A stretch of DNA of 64,000 nt, from the NCBI GenBank assembly GCA_951394405.1, contig OX596335.1, positions 5,022,001 to 5,086,000 of the forward strand, written 5' to 3'. The notes beneath the pieces were generated by a model. That model did no database searches. It was not told the origin of the DNA and was given only the letters and a program-made list of their open reading frames with translations. Both the position numbers and the translations under genes were made by a program. Below, in pieces: positions 25,700 through 38,300 of the stretch; positions within the stretch are counted from its first letter, which is position 1; every line of letters begins with the position of its first letter. The stretch comes from Coprinellus micaceus (lineage: Eukaryota > Basidiomycota > Agaricomycetes > Agaricales > Psathyrellaceae).

Positions 25700-26501
25700 T
25701 CTCGCATTAACACTTTGCTATTGTTCACACATCGTCCCAGTCGTCCGGTGGCTGCGGTAAATGGAGTAACCCTGAGCGCCGTATTGTGCATGCTCTGCCA
25801 CACACCGTGTTTTTCGCGATTCACGATGGTTTCCCCGGAACAGGCCGGGGGCGTTGAAGCTGGACTGGGCGTACCTGGTGTCGGGAATTGTGAGCTCAAT
25901 GTGGGTTCCATAGCCCAGTCCACCCCAAGGCCGCAATGCGCGTACCTCTGCGTAGTGGTGCACTCCAAACCCCTTTTAATTTTAGTCGGTGCAGAGGAGA
26001 ATCCATAATCAGGCAGGCCCAAAGCTACGACATGGAAGCTGGGATGCTCCCCCGAAGCCGCCACTAGCAGAGGTAACATTTTCCTGGCCTCCATGGAGCT
26101 TCCAGGCCCTGAAACCCTTATGCATCAGACTCAAATTCAAAATCCGAGGAATGCCTTGAAACCCACTTACATCCGTGGACGAACAACAACGGTATCGCAT
26201 TGTCTACCTCGCTGCGCTTGTGCACATAGTGAATGTCGAAGTCGCCATGGCCTTCTACCTCGATCGTTCGCATGAACTGGGGCAGCTCGGCGTTCAGCGC
26301 TTTTTCGTGTTTCCTCCACTCGTGCCCGCCTCTCCACCTCGCCAGGAGCCTCTCAATATCGGATAGAGGTGCACCGTAGTCTCGGCCAGGGTCTTCTAGC
26401 TCATCGGGGAGGGTGCTCAGCTCGAGCTTCTGACGGAGGAGGTCGAGCTTCGCGTCAGGGACTTTGATAGTGAAAAGCGTTTCTTGGACCGGGGGGGTCA
26501 T
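25700..26501 (-). pseudogene. epoxide hydrolase (EHN/alpha-beta hydrolase) fragment, broken
   Basis: Exon 1 starts at ATG 26501 (MTPPVQETLFTIKVPDAKLD) and shows the N-terminal domain of microsomal-type fungal epoxide hydrolases: LSTLPDELEDPGRDYG, LLARWRGGHEWRKHE, LPQFMRTIEVEGHGDFDIHY, then PLLFVHGW, the oxyanion-hole HGxP start, split by an intron (GTAAGT...TTTCAG). Exon 2 continues PGSSMEARKMLPLL and FHVVALGLPDYGFSSAP. Then the frame slips: the expected GFGVHHYAEV is present only after a one-base shift in a short T run, and beyond it no nucleophile motif (GGDWG) or C-terminal catalytic part is seen. A normal enzyme has about 400 residues; under half is left. It lies on the same strand just downstream of the midasin fragment. 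A sequencing error could explain the slip but not the missing C-terminal half. Confidence 0.75.
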
Positions 26502-26789
26502 TTCACTAGATATCGAGCCTCTTCCTGAATAGACACTATACTTAACGTCCCGGGTTCGGTCCCGCCTTGTCCGCAGCGATGGGCGGTAGCACTCGGAAGA
26601 AAGCAAGGACTCAGTACATGTGGAGGCGACCCGACGTCATCCAGGACGGCAAAGGTTACGGTATGGTGCAATGATATTACTAACTACAATAGAAACAACC
26701 ATGGATTGGTAAGAGTGAGAACCAAGAAGCGAGAAAGAGAGTCAGTGAGAAGGTCCTGGAATGAGATAATAAAGAAAAGAAAACACAAT

Positions 26790-29700
26790 CTACTGCTCGG
26801 ATATTCGCTCGAAGAACTGCTTCAGGGTGCTCGACAGGACGTCGGGAAGGGCCTCCACATCACGAAGGACAACATAGTACTCGAATGGGAAGGAGTCCGG
26901 GTACTTCTGCAACCGCAACTCCATACGCCCGTCAACGTTCTTGAACTCTGCCTTGTCCATATGCAGAATGGAGCGTTGGTTGGTGTCTGCCTTGGAGACT
27001 TGTTCGGTGCCCTTGGGGTGGTGTGGAGTCGAGGATGATAAAGACGACCATGACTCGCTTTTCTTCTGCTCTTCTCAGCATCGTGCGGAGCTTTTCGTGG
27101 TCCTGGCACATGCCATCTGAAATGATAATCTCCAGCTGCCATAGGTCAACAGCAGAAGAGGATCCTGTGATGCGACGTTTCCGAGCGCTGTCGAGGACAG
27201 ATAGACTCGACTCGAGGAGGGAGAGGACGTTGGTTGCCTTCTGGCTGAAGCGGAACGCGTCGATGACCTTGGCTCCGGCTTGGTCAGTGAGAGGGCCATC
27301 GTTGAATCCGTGAACGACCTCGACGGCTTCACCAAACTTCACTACAGAGATGTCGCCAGACTCTATGCGATTGAGGGCTTTTCCAAGTAGCGCAAGGGTC
27401 TCGTAAGCCAAATGAATGGAGTGCGATTCCGCCATTGAGCGGGAATCGTCGATGGCAATGAGCACTTGATATTCGCGTTGACTGGGTTTCGTCCGTCTGG
27501 GCCAAATCTTGTCCTTGGTGTAGTCACTGGCGATGTAAGAAATGACCTTCTTCAGGTTCAGCCTCTTTCCAGTGCGGTAGTCTCCCTTAAGTCGCGTCGC
27601 CAGGGTCGGCTCTAGGATGAGTCGGAGCTGCTCACAAAGCGAATAGGCGAGGTCATGCGTGAGCGACTCGTACAGGCGCCAGAGCCTATCAGCACTGTCA
27701 CTCGTGTAGTCACCTGCCCTCCAGCTGCGTAATTCATCCTCGACGGCATGATCGAGCCCTTCCTTCTCATTCTCAGCTTGGGAGTGGCACCGTTTGGGAG
27801 GATGTTCAAGAGCTCCTGCTTCTTCTGTGCATGCTGTAGTATGGCACCCTCGATATTGGGGTCATGAGACTTGGAGGTTTTCTGATCTCCGGCGGAAAAG
27901 GGCTCGAACAGTGCCTCATCAGCCGCGAGGTCTTCCGGCGTGGTGTCCATGTCCATGGGGGCGTTGGTGCTGTTCCGGTCTTCCTCCTCATCGTCGGCGG
28001 CCATCTTCAATTCGTTGAGCTTAGTGACGTCGTGATGCTCTGCGGGGCCGAGGGCTTGCATTTGCACATCCTCATCATCGGGGCGAAGGTACTCGAGTTG
28101 TTGGTCTCTCTCGTTCACATCGCCGGACTTCACTTGAGGAGTCTCGCTGTCCTGGTTCAAGATTTCGTCAAAGCGCTGCTGGATTTCTTTAAGAGCATCA
28201 CCAAGGTTTCGCAGGGGGTTGGCAATTTCCTTATACTCGCTCTCAGTCGAGTTTTCTCCCTGCTGACCATCGGCAGCTGCAGCACCCATGGTTTCATCAG
28301 GATTCTGAGAGTCGGCTTGAGTATCCTGTTTGTCTGCAGGCCTAACGGGAGTGTCAGAACAGGAAGATCTTCGTCGCTGTGTGAAACATACCCTTGCTCG
28401 TTGTTCGCCTTCTGCCCTGATTCTGCGGCGCGTTGACCTCCCCTAGTCGAAGCACCAGCTTGACCAGATGCCGTTGACTGCTCTGCGCCGCCCGCACCCT
28501 GATCATCCGCTTCAACCCCGTCATCACCGTTGGAGACATCGGCCCTTCCAGTGATCTCTTTTTCAGCCGATTCTTCGTCTTCGCCCTTTCCTTCCTCGCC
28601 GCCATCGCCCGTTTCTGCCACCAGATCAGGTTGCTGCTCGTTTAACTCTCCCATCTCGTCTTCTTGGGCGTCGTCCTTGACGCCAGGCTCTGTCGACTCA
28701 TCTATGGGGCCATCCTCATCTCCAAGATCATCCTCCACGTCCGCCATCTCCTCATCTTCCGTATCACCGAGGTGTTCATCTCCCTTCTCATCCATCTGCC
28801 CATCGTCACCCTTCTCCTTTCCCAGATCCATGTCGTCGGGAAGATCTAACACATCACCCGCTGGAACACGCTCATCCATCGGAGCGCCCCTTGCTTGAGG
28901 GTCGTGTTGATCTTGGTCTTCCATGCCTTGATCACTCTGCTGTTCCTCTGGTTGGTCCTCACCGTCCCGCTCAGCAGCGTCTTCAGAGGGTTCGGGCTGC
29001 TGATCTCCCTTCTGCTTTCCGTCCTTCTGATCCTTCCTTTCTTTCGCCGCCATCTCCGACTTCCCGTCCTGCGTCTTTGCGTCATCATTTTTGGACTGGT
29101 CACTGCTATCCTTTTCATCCGGGGGATTCTCCTCATCGCCCCAAAGCTTCTCATCGACGGCGTTAGGGTCTGTAGGGTCGAGGTCCTCCATGCGTTCCTC
29201 AGGGTCCGCTTCACTTCCATCCTCGTCATCTGACTTTTCCCCTTCCTTCTCACTGTCGTCCGGTACATCTTCCAATGCCCCGCCAAAGTCTTCCGTCATC
29301 TCCAGTGCATCCTCTTTCTCGTCTTTATTCCTCTCCTGTGACTGGTCCTCCGCATTGTCCCCCTTCAAACCCTCTACCTGACTCTCGTCCTCGATTTCCT
29401 TGCTGACGTTATCCTTCCCGGATCCTTCTCCAAGCCCCATGCCTTCCGAGGTGCTGGTCTCCGCACTCTCGCCTCCATCACTCGCCTCCTCGGGGGGCCG
29501 ACAGAAGCCCTGGGTAGCAATAGTCTGAACGACTGAGCAGAGCACATGGTCGAGCTTGAACAAAGTACGAGGGATGCATTCCGCCGCGGCTTCAGAATCC
29601 TGTATCTTGGAGAGCAAGACTATCAATTGCCTTTGTATGGTGTCTACGCTCAAAGCGTTGTTCGAGCGTTTGATAGATTCTGTGACCCGTGTCAGGTAAC

Positions 29701-30930
29701 GGTCGTTGTCGCCATCGGAGTCGTCGTCTTCCCTCTCGGGTTGCTTGCTGCACAGTGACGAGGCCGATTGAATGGTGACGAGCAGGCTGCCAATCAACGA
29801 TTCCAGGCTTGGACGAGTATCCTCAGAGGATGGACCTTGAGGAGTTGGGGGCACCATGACTACCTTTGATGCATCACTGACCCACTTGTGCGACGGGGAG
29901 ATCAGGTGGCGAAGTTGAGGGTGGCGCACCGCCCAGCCCTGAAGATCCTGTCCAAGAGAAAAGACTTGTGACGAGCAGCCGCGAAGGAATTCATACTCCC
30001 CTTTATGATAGGTCAGCTACAGATCAAGTGAAGGAGCAGAAGGGATGCATACCTTGCTGAAGAGCAGGGAACTGCGACAAATGGACGCTCCCGGAGACCT
30101 GTTGGAGGCGTCCCGGGTGTCGTCGACCGTTCGTTGCCACTTTTCCAAATCAGTGACAGTCACTGTCATCGCGGAGTCGGCGCCCTCAGACAAATGGATC
30201 CGGAACGTTTGAATGCTGGACGCGATTTCGGAGATCATCCGCGACGCTTGGCAGAAGAACACATGGCAATGATTGACGTAGTTTAGGAGGTTGTCCCCAT
30301 AGAAGGTCAATTCAGATTGCTGATGCGCCGGTACACTTTCTGCAGCTCCACAGTGGTGGTCAAGACAAGTCCCGACTGTTCACGTCTTCATGGTGGGAAG
30401 AAGCAGACGCTCGCAGCGCCGGAAGACATCCTTGAAGCTTGAAGAAGTATATCTCAAGTTTATCGGAGACAACTCCCTCGACATCATAGGGCACGATCGG
30501 CTGCTCCTTGACCCACACAGGATCCAGATTCTGAGCGAGAAGTTCCGGCTTAACACGGTGCGCGAATCCAGCATGCTTCATCTCCTTCAGCAAATCTGCC
30601 CAAGCCTTACGCTTCTGCGACTGGACTGACTTCAGGAACTTGGTCCGCTTTTCTTTTTCCGTGATAAGGGAAGGAATGGAAATGGAAGCAAGACGATGGC
30701 AAGTTGAGATGATGTCAACAGCGAGTTCTTCTGCGCGGGGGGAGGAGAGGCCCGAGATCATTGGCCTAATGTTGTCGTTGACCAACGATTCGAACTTTGC
30801 GAACGTCTTCTGGAGGTTGGCAACATGAGGGACAGCAGAGGTGAGATACATGGGAGGCACAACAGTAGGCTTCTCCGTCGAGAGTCCCGGTAGGGGCGAA
30901 GGCGGTATTTGCTGTGGACTGGCAACGAAT
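26790..30930 (-). pseudogene. MDN1: midasin (MDN1/Rea1) C-terminal part, 5'-truncated and frame-disrupted
   Basis: Midasin is a giant AAA ATPase of about 4,900 residues that strips assembly factors from pre-60S ribosomes in the nucleus; only its C-terminal part of about 1,250 residues is here. In order on the minus strand: a helical tail segment (about 30860-30400, KRKAWADLLKEMKHAGFAHR); LTFYGDNLLNYVNHC (30300); the long Asp/Glu-rich linker (29700-28500); NPLRNLGDALKEIQQRFDEI (28200); SLCEQLRLILEPTLATRLKG and KKVISYIAS (27600); the MIDAS/VWA domain with the metal motif AIDDSRSM (Asp-x-Ser-x-Ser, 27450); and FPFEYYVVLRDVEALPDVL near the stop at 26790. Two true introns fit (28344-28393 and about 30006-30050). 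The coding frame also changes by one base without splice sites at about 30390, 30310, 30115, 27800 and 27010, while the protein on both sides stays well conserved. Nothing midasin-like is visible beyond about 30930, so the AAA ring is absent. It is either a truncated decaying copy or a real locus with indel errors and a misassembly. Confidence 0.8.
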
Positions 30931-33621
30931 TCCGGCGGAGCCTGGGTTGATGAAATATGTTTATGAGTAGTATTAGGGATGCTCGCAGACGACGTCTTGA
31001 AGCAGGTAATACGGGCGACGCTCGACCAATGGGAGCCTACTGAGAACCTCCGAGGAGACGAGGCTGCTTACGCTGTCCTCGAGCTCAGGGCAGAACCGAC
31101 GTTCAAGAGGCGATCTCGGGGTCAACATGCACATGTTTCCTTTCGCGCTGGTATAGAAATTTCAAGGATACGAAAAGCTGGGAAAAGACGCACCTCTGAA
31201 GGATGAGCGAAAACGGTAGGCCAGGAGCTCAACGTTGACAAGAAACCCGACGGTCGACATGATCATAGATCGTGGTCGAGGAGGAAGTCAAAGCCCAGTT
31301 CGGACTCAATCCGCTGCTCGCTGAGGGGTCTGATTGCCGGGCCACGTGGCATGACGCAACTTCGGTGTCAATGCGGTGACCCCGGACTGCCCTCTGCATG
31401 GTTCAGCCTCAACCACGATGTCACCAACCACCATCTTCAGTCATAAGTGTCACACCGAGCTGCAGTGAGGACATGCCCTGGCCTACCGAGCGTTAAAGCG
31501 TTACTAACGCCTTTTAGGGCGATTTCGACCGATTGGGTGGGGTGTTTCGACCACTTGGACCTTCCGGACAGGATGATGTTTCGACCATTTGGACAGTTAG
31601 AATAGGCACTCCCAATTAGCCGCATTCCAGCTCAAGGAAGGGTTCCCTGCCTTTAAAAGTGCAAATAAAGGTCAGTGAATAGGTTAAGACGTGTATCGTT
31701 GACACTTATCCATCGCATCCACTAGAGTCGATCACTGGCACATCGGGATGCTTGAATTGTGCTTCATCTTGGAGGGCCGCGACAGGTGCATCCCTCAATA
31801 CCCTCACTCTCCACAAAGCGTGGTATAGCGGTGGCGTATAGCCTCACAGCTGCGCGTCCTCCCATCTCTCTGCTGGTACTCTACATGTATCGTTGGGGCC
31901 AGGTTCGTGTTGCTCGAGTACGTATCCTCGTCATCTGTGTAGCATAGCTGCACTCATACGGCCCTCACTCTCTTTTAACAGATCAGGTGTCTTCGCCAAT
32001 TGGTGCCTTCCGTAGTACACCTTTGAATCGCAACGCCGCAATCGTACGTGTTATCTTCAAGTCATCATGCAAGCGGCAGAGATCCGGACCAACGTCTTGA
32101 GTATCGACTGGAAATCATACCGTACCATAATGGACGCTGAGATAGATGGGGCTTCACATGGTCCAGAGGCCTTAGCCTTGCCCATTGGAGGTGGATATGC
32201 CATCGCCGCACCGGTGCAGGGCCTATTGCGATCGGTTGCCTCCGTGTGACGTTGCGTTGGGCACCCTTCATTCCGAGACGAACACTCGGTTGCATGATGG
32301 AAAAGTACGCGCCCAGTGAGAAGCGAGTAGTACGCTCCGCTCGGTAAGCTCTCTCGTTGATCTCTCTCTACCTTGTCATCTACCCATGATCTGTTAGGTA
32401 ACAGTCGCTCGTGTGGATGCTTTCGTGAATACACCCTCCCTTCAAGCATCTTCCGTCCTCCAGTTCACAAGCATCCGGTCCTTATCCCTACCATGCGGAC
32501 CTTGGGCGACAATACTGCCCACTCTGTTCGATGGTTTCTCTCAATTGGACGAAGGGTCCGCATGAGGTAAAGTGATGCGGCAGCGATGCGGCGTTTGCTT
32601 TCACTCGCCGTGCACCTATAAAGTTGATGGTGTTCACCCTTCCTTCCACATATCTCGTCGCAAGCAATGCCCAATTATCAACCACAGGGCGCAACACTCT
32701 TGGCGATGTCGAACTTCGACACTCCCTTAAGGGCATGCATCAGGTGTAAGCTAGAAATTTACCACCTTCCCTTCTCCTCGCAGCTTAACTATCCTTACCC
32801 TTTCCACCAGGGATAACCCCCGGTACCGCCAGTATTCACCTCAGATCTAGCGGCACGGGCAACACGACAATCCGCTCCATTGAAGTCGCTGGTTCGTCCC
32901 TCGCATTCCTTTGGCACAACGCAATGTTTGTATTGACAAGCCACGCCTATAGCTCAACAAGAATCACAAGCATGGGTACAGGTCGTTAGATAACTTTACC
33001 TGGGAGACCTATCTCTCCTTTGAAACCCTGGTGCGTAGATAGGATTTTGCGTCCTATGGGGAAGTATTACCAAATTAACGTATATTCGCGGTTCTACCGT
33101 CTGATAAGGATTGCGACCAGCGACCACTGGAGATCCGCCTACTATTGGCTGGAATAGCAAAATTACGCTGAAGGCATTGGGGACCCATATGTAAGTAATT
33201 CGTTCGACTCCCCCTGGTTCGCCAACGCGCTCAGCCTGCTAATCCTAGATGGGACAAGCTGGCAAATTGCGACCTAGGCAGGTTGCGCTATGTTCTCTCT
33301 GGCTCTCCTGGCGCTCCTCCTAGTTCATCACTCTTGCTGCATGTTACACTTATCCGACATTTGTACGATATGGCTGACTCTGCGAAACTCCCTCCTCACG
33401 TAGTCTTCGAATGTGCTGGGCCAGACATTTGATCAAATCCCTCGTCCAGACTCAGCATCGCCTCCAGCAGCAGGTGGGACCATTGGTGGACCCTTCATAC
33501 TTACTCTCAACATGTTCGTGCAGTCTGACGCAGAGGCTCCCTCCAGAATGCCGCTCTGAAGAAACTCGCCAACGACCCGCAGCCGCAGGTGAGGAACACA
33601 TAGTTCAGCGCCGAAATCCGC
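30931..33621. other. no gene supported; holds dispersed repeat copy 3
   Basis: Neither strand offers a gene that I can support. The dispersed repeat at about 31500-31680 is listed separately. The upstream continuation expected for midasin is not found here. Confidence 0.4.
31500..31680 (+). repeat. dispersed repeat, copy 3
   Basis: Contains GGGCGATTTCGACC, TTTCGACCACTTGGACC and TTTCGACCATTTGGACAG in succession, then CCAGCTCAAGGAAGGGT and AAATAAAGGTCAGTGA, the same order as in copies 1 and 2. A short hairpin (GCGTTA...TAACGC) precedes it. Confidence 0.55.
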
Positions 33622-34167
33622 TCATCCATAGTGCCGGCACCACCAGCGACTTGCTGAAGAGGTTAAGGGCCTCATTTCGGGTGCATGAGCGGGCGCGGAA
33701 CACGGTTGGAGGAGAATAAATAAAGGTAAAGTCTTCTCCTTCAGCTCGGCTGGTAGAACCTGTGGCTGACACCGGATAGGTGCAGATCTAGAACCCCATG
33801 GAAGACGTTTTGGCTCACTGGGCCATCTTAGAAGAGTGGGCCACAGACCGCGCGCCTTCTGTTTCGATTCGCGAAGCGCAAGAAGATTGCCTTGATATGA
33901 ACATGTGGCCTTCGGAGAAATGGTCATACGCATACCTTTCGGGATGCTATTTATGTCTCCACCGGGGTGTTTATGTGCTTGTACGACGAATTCATATGCC
34001 GTTTTCCCGACGTCGCGAATCAGCACCAGTCGTGGTTCGAAGGAAGTCCAATCTAAGACTTCCACCTGTGGCCTTGAATTCTCGATCCTAACGCCTTCAA
34101 TTGAAACAGGAAGATATAGAAAATGAGGCGGAGGAGCGATGGGTACGGAATGATCAGCGCGAAGCAT
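33622..34167 (-). CDS. possible hypothetical gene
   Basis: An open 181-codon minus frame. A 46-bp intron (GTATGC...ATCAAG) can be drawn that joins INSIPKG to NLLALRESKQKARG without changing the rest. The first part (EVLDWTSFEPRLVLIRDVG, then KTAYEFVVQAHKHPGGD) looks like folded protein; the end is Pro/Ala/Arg rich and may be shadow sequence. I do not recognise it, and the true start may lie further upstream. It lies next to the left LTR of the copia element. Confidence 0.25.
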   Translation of the reverse strand: MLRADHSVPIAPPPHFLYLPVSIEGVRIENSRPQVEVLDWTSFEPRLVLIRDVGKTAYEFVVQAHKHPGGDINSIPKGMRMTISPKATCSYQGNLLALRESKQKARGLWPTLLRWPSEPKRLPWGSRSAPIRCQPQVLPAELKEKTLPLFILLQPCSAPAHAPEMRPLTSSASRWWCRHYG

Positions 34168-34887
34168 CCGGGACTGACGAGCACAGAGAGGAGCGAGGGG
34201 ATCTGATCATGATGCACACCGGCGCGCCTTCAAGCTTCATGTGTTGTCATTCCTTTCGAACTTATACTAGACAACTGGAGCCAGTAGCGGTAAGAGGGAA
34301 GTTCTAAACTTCCATTGACACGGATTGGTACGAATCTGAGAGGTGGGTCACTATATTTGGAAGGCTACGAACGACGGATACAAGCGACATTGGCCTCGCG
34401 TGGTACGGGGTTTGGCGTGAAGTGCACAAGAGACAGAAGGTCAAAGGTTGTGAAGATGCAGCCCGAATTGGCGCGACGTCAGAAAAGACTAGGCCAGAGC
34501 CAAGGGTGGCGACGAAAGGGGATGCGATCCTCGTACCGGTACGCCATTTGCTTCGCAGAGCACATGCTTTGGCCTGCTGTCGATGGTGATTCCGCATGGG
34601 CTGTCGTGTATATGCTATGGAGTGTCCTTGCCATTGAGTCTGGGCCGGCAACGTGCTGCTTTTCTAACAGGTTGAAATCGGCTATGCTTCTTCCAACATG
34701 CCATTAGATCCAGGTCCGATGAGCGGGGACTCGACGCATAACAATGCAGGGACGGCTAGGCGATACTCACCAGAGGTACCAATCCCAACTCAAGGGCTCT
34801 ACCATCGTGAACGCCGCCGTCACCAGAGGCGGTCGAATGTTAGTAGTAAGCGGCTGCAGAGTGGCCAAGGTTTCCCTAGACCGAGAA

Positions 34888-34892
34888 CAAGG
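34888..34892. repeat. target-site duplication, left copy (CAAGG)
   Basis: CAAGG directly abuts the left LTR and is repeated at 41136-41140 just after the right LTR. Five bp is the usual length for Ty1/copia integration. Confidence 0.9.
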
Positions 34893-35275
34893 TGTAGAAC
34901 GATGCAAGTATGACCCACTGTAAGTGGGGAGAGTTCGATATTAGATTGGAAGTAAGTAGGGTATACAAGATACACACCTGTAAGTGGGGAGAGTTCGATG
35001 GGGACTCACCCACTTACAGTGTGGACTATATACTGTGGAGAACAATAGATAACCTATATGCGGAACAATAGGAAAGAACAATAGACGTTCCATAAGCAGA
35101 GAACAATAGCAGTGAATGGAGATAAGGTGGAGATAAGAGAACAATAAGTGCGAGTATAATGGGAATAATACAAGGTGCTTGTTGTTCTCTGTAGAACAAT
35201 AGAAGATAAGTAAAACGTTCGAAATAGAGGTATTCTTTGTAGAGATAGAGTTGACATGAGCATTGTCTTCCAACA
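34893..35275 (-). repeat. 3' LTR (383 bp)
   Basis: Matches 40753-41135 along its length. On the plus strand it reads TGTAGAAC...CCAACA. It holds a direct repeat, CTGTAAGTGGGGAGAGTTCG (34918 and 34978), and its inverted form CCCACTTACAG (35009-35019), so a hairpin of CTGTAAGTGGG is possible. Six copies of GAACAATA lie between 35040 and 35210. Confidence 0.97.
35027..35032 (-). promoter_or_regulatory. candidate TATA box in the 3' LTR
   Basis: TATATA in the sense (minus) direction, downstream of the GAACAATA cluster and just before the CTGTAAGTGGG hairpin. The placement fits a U3 promoter with transcription starting in or near the hairpin. The same site is at 40887-40892 in the 5' LTR, the one that would drive transcription. 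Confidence 0.4.
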
Positions 35276-35290
35276 CACCCCCTCAATGTA
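35276..35290 (-). other. polypurine tract
   Basis: In the sense direction a purine run, GAGGGGGTG, lies directly against the 3' LTR, where plus-strand DNA synthesis of LTR elements is primed. It overlaps nothing else, since the ORF stops at 35303. Confidence 0.75.
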
Positions 35291-35302
35291 ATGTCTCTGT
35301 AT

Positions 35303-38300
35303 TTACTCGAGTCCAAGAGCAAGTCGATGACGTTCAACGGCAGGTTTGGGTAAAGGTTTAGTAAATATATCGGCGATCATATCGGTAGTAGATAAAAAGT
35401 GAACAGTAATGTCGCCTCGCTTGATAGCATCCCGAATCCAATGCATCTTTATATCGATGTGCTTCATTCGGCTATGGAGTTCTGGGTTCCGGAGAACCTT
35501 GAGTGCGGATTGGTTGTCGACCATGAGTGGTGAGGGAGTAGAGACGTCGTGACCAAGTTCCTTCAGGAGTGTGCGCATCCAGATGATGTCCCTTCCAGCG
35601 CTCGATGCGGAGACGTACTCTGCCTCTGTTGAGGAGTCTGCCACCGTTGATTGCTTCTTTGCCGACCAACTAACTGCTCCTGATCCCATTTTAATGACAA
35701 ATCCAGATGTGGATTGTCGCGTGTCAAGGCACCCAGCATGATCTGCGTCGCTGTATGCTTGGAAGAGTTCCGAAGACATCTTGCTACCATTGTTACGATA
35801 GGTGAGCTTCAGATCTTTGGTTCCCTTGAGGTAACGGAATAGGTGCTTGACTGCTTTCCAATGCATAGGTCCAGGGTTGGAGTTGTATTGGGCTAGTTTG
35901 GCAACAGCGTAGGCGATGTCAGGGCGTGTTGCAATCATAAGGTATATCAGGGCACCGATGGCATTCATGTATGGGACATTCTTCATCATCTCGTCGTCAG
36001 CCTTGTTTGGAATGTACTTGGTGAGGGTAGCACCGCTTCCTGGATCCATTGGAGTTCCTACTGGGTAGCAGTCCTCCATCTTGAATCGCGCAAGCATGTC
36101 GAGGATGTATTGAGTCTGGGATAGGCGCATGACTCGGTTCTCGCGGTCGTAGTCAACCTTGATTCCAAGCAGGTACGAGGTGGGTCCGAGATCCTTGATC
36201 TTGAAGACCTTGGCAAGGGAGTCCTTGAGCCATTGGATCTTTTCTTGGCTTTTCGAGGTTATGGTGATGTCATCAACGAAGACTGGTACAACAATGCGGG
36301 TCCCATCCATCTCCCAGACATAGATAGCTGGGTCAGACTTTATTTGGGTGAATCCAATTGCTTCAAGTTCTGATGCTAGCTTTTGGTACCATAGTCGTCC
36401 GCTCTGTTTCAAGCCATATAAACCTTTCTTTAGCCGGCACACCCATCTCCGTCCCTTTGAGTCTGGATTCTTGATCTCAAACCCTGGCGCTTGCTCCATG
36501 TAGACTTCGTATTGCTCCTCAATTGTTCCGTTGAGGTAGGCATTGTCGACGTCAATGGTCTCGATGAAGTGTCCTTCCATGGCGGCTTGGGCGAAGATCG
36601 CGCGGATTGATGTGAGACGAGATGCAGGTGCCCATGTCTGATCGTAGTCTACTCCAGGCATTTGGGAGTATCCCTTGGCAACAAGTCGAGCCTTGTAGCG
36701 GTCAATTGTGCCATCTGCCTTTCGTTTGATGAGGAAGACCCATCGTGATCCGACAACCTTTCGTCCCTCTGGTAGTTCGACTAGTTCCCAAGTGCCATTG
36801 GTGGTTAGGGCGTCAATCTCAACCTGTGCTGCAGTCTGCCAGTGTTCGCCATCTGGTCCTGCAAAGGCTTCCCAGTGTGTCCGAGGCGCATCTCCTGGAC
36901 GGCGTGTAGCCGCTCCTAGTGCTTTGTCCTGTGCCATGTAGAATGCCATTTCCATGCCTTGGTTGAGAGTCAGGGTCTCTTCCAGGGGGATGTGGTATAG
37001 ACTGATGAGAGAATCAAGTATACTGGTGGCACGTAGTGCATCTTCCATGTCTACAGGTTCGTTGTCAAGGTCAAAGTCCTCAGCTGCAATGGGTTGTACA
37101 GGTTCGTCGTCTTCATCGTCGTCTTCATCCTCATCCTCATCCTCTGTTTCGGGTAGCTGATTGTTTCTCTGTGCACCCCCTCGATCTGCTACCTGTTCAC
37201 CCCCTTCACGCCTGGCCACTGGAATTGTACCGCGTCTCCCTTTTCCACTCGCGAGTTGGTAGTCCTTGATGGTCGTTGCCGTTTTCCGTACGGGCCGGGA
37301 GCTTTGTGCTACTAGCGGTGGAGCTTTCGGAACTTTCGCCTTGCGAGGGATTGATTCGCGAGGGGGAGGGGGAGGTGGCCGGGTGCGTTTCTGGGCAGGT
37401 GCTGGAGGTGCGACCGGTGCTGGAGGAGGTCGTTCTGGGAACATGGGTCCATCCTCAGCTGGTGCAGGGAGCCCTGGGAACAAGGCAGGTATTGGTAGCA
37501 GCTGTTTCGTTGAGGGAGTAGATGAGGGATCCCATTTCGTAGGAGTAGGTGGAATTGACGGATGGACAGACGGTTGCTGTGTGGCTGGCGTCTTAGGCTC
37601 AGTTTTAGGAGGTCGCTCGGGAGTCCGAGGTGCTGCTTGGTCTCCATCGTCATCATTGTCGCTCTCGTCTGATCCATCATCTGGATGGTCATGGGGAGGC
37701 AGTGGTGGCGCGATGGGAGCATGAGGTGGTGCAAGAGGTGGATTCTCCGGTTCGAGATCAGCATCTGGCCAGATGTCCCTAATGCCTATAGGCGTGTATG
37801 CCTGTTCATTCCCTACGGTCGAGAGACCAGGGAAGGTGCTTTCAGCAAAGATAACATCCCGGGATATGGTGATCTTCTTCGTCACTGGATTGTAGCATTT
37901 CCAGCCTTTGTAGCCTGGTTCAAAGCCGATAAAGACACAAGGCTCCGTGTGTGACTGGAGGTTCTTGCGGTCCTTGCGCAATACATGGACGTATACGCGG
38001 CAGCCAAATACTCGGTGCATGGACAGATCGGGCTTTGCTTTATGCCAGACTTCATAGGAGGTAGTATTCGATAATGTAGAGGATGGGGTCGCATTCAGGA
38101 TGTCTGTGTAATAGAGTACAGCTGCACCCCAGAACATCATGGGAAGGCGTGCTTGGTTGAGCATGGCAATGACCCCTTCAGTTAGTGTGCGATTGAGTCG
38201 TTCGCTGACACCGTTCTGTTGAGGTGTGGCTTTAACTGTGTGTTGCCGTGCGATACCAAGTCCCTTGCACCATTGAATGAAGTCGTTCCCCATGTATTCC

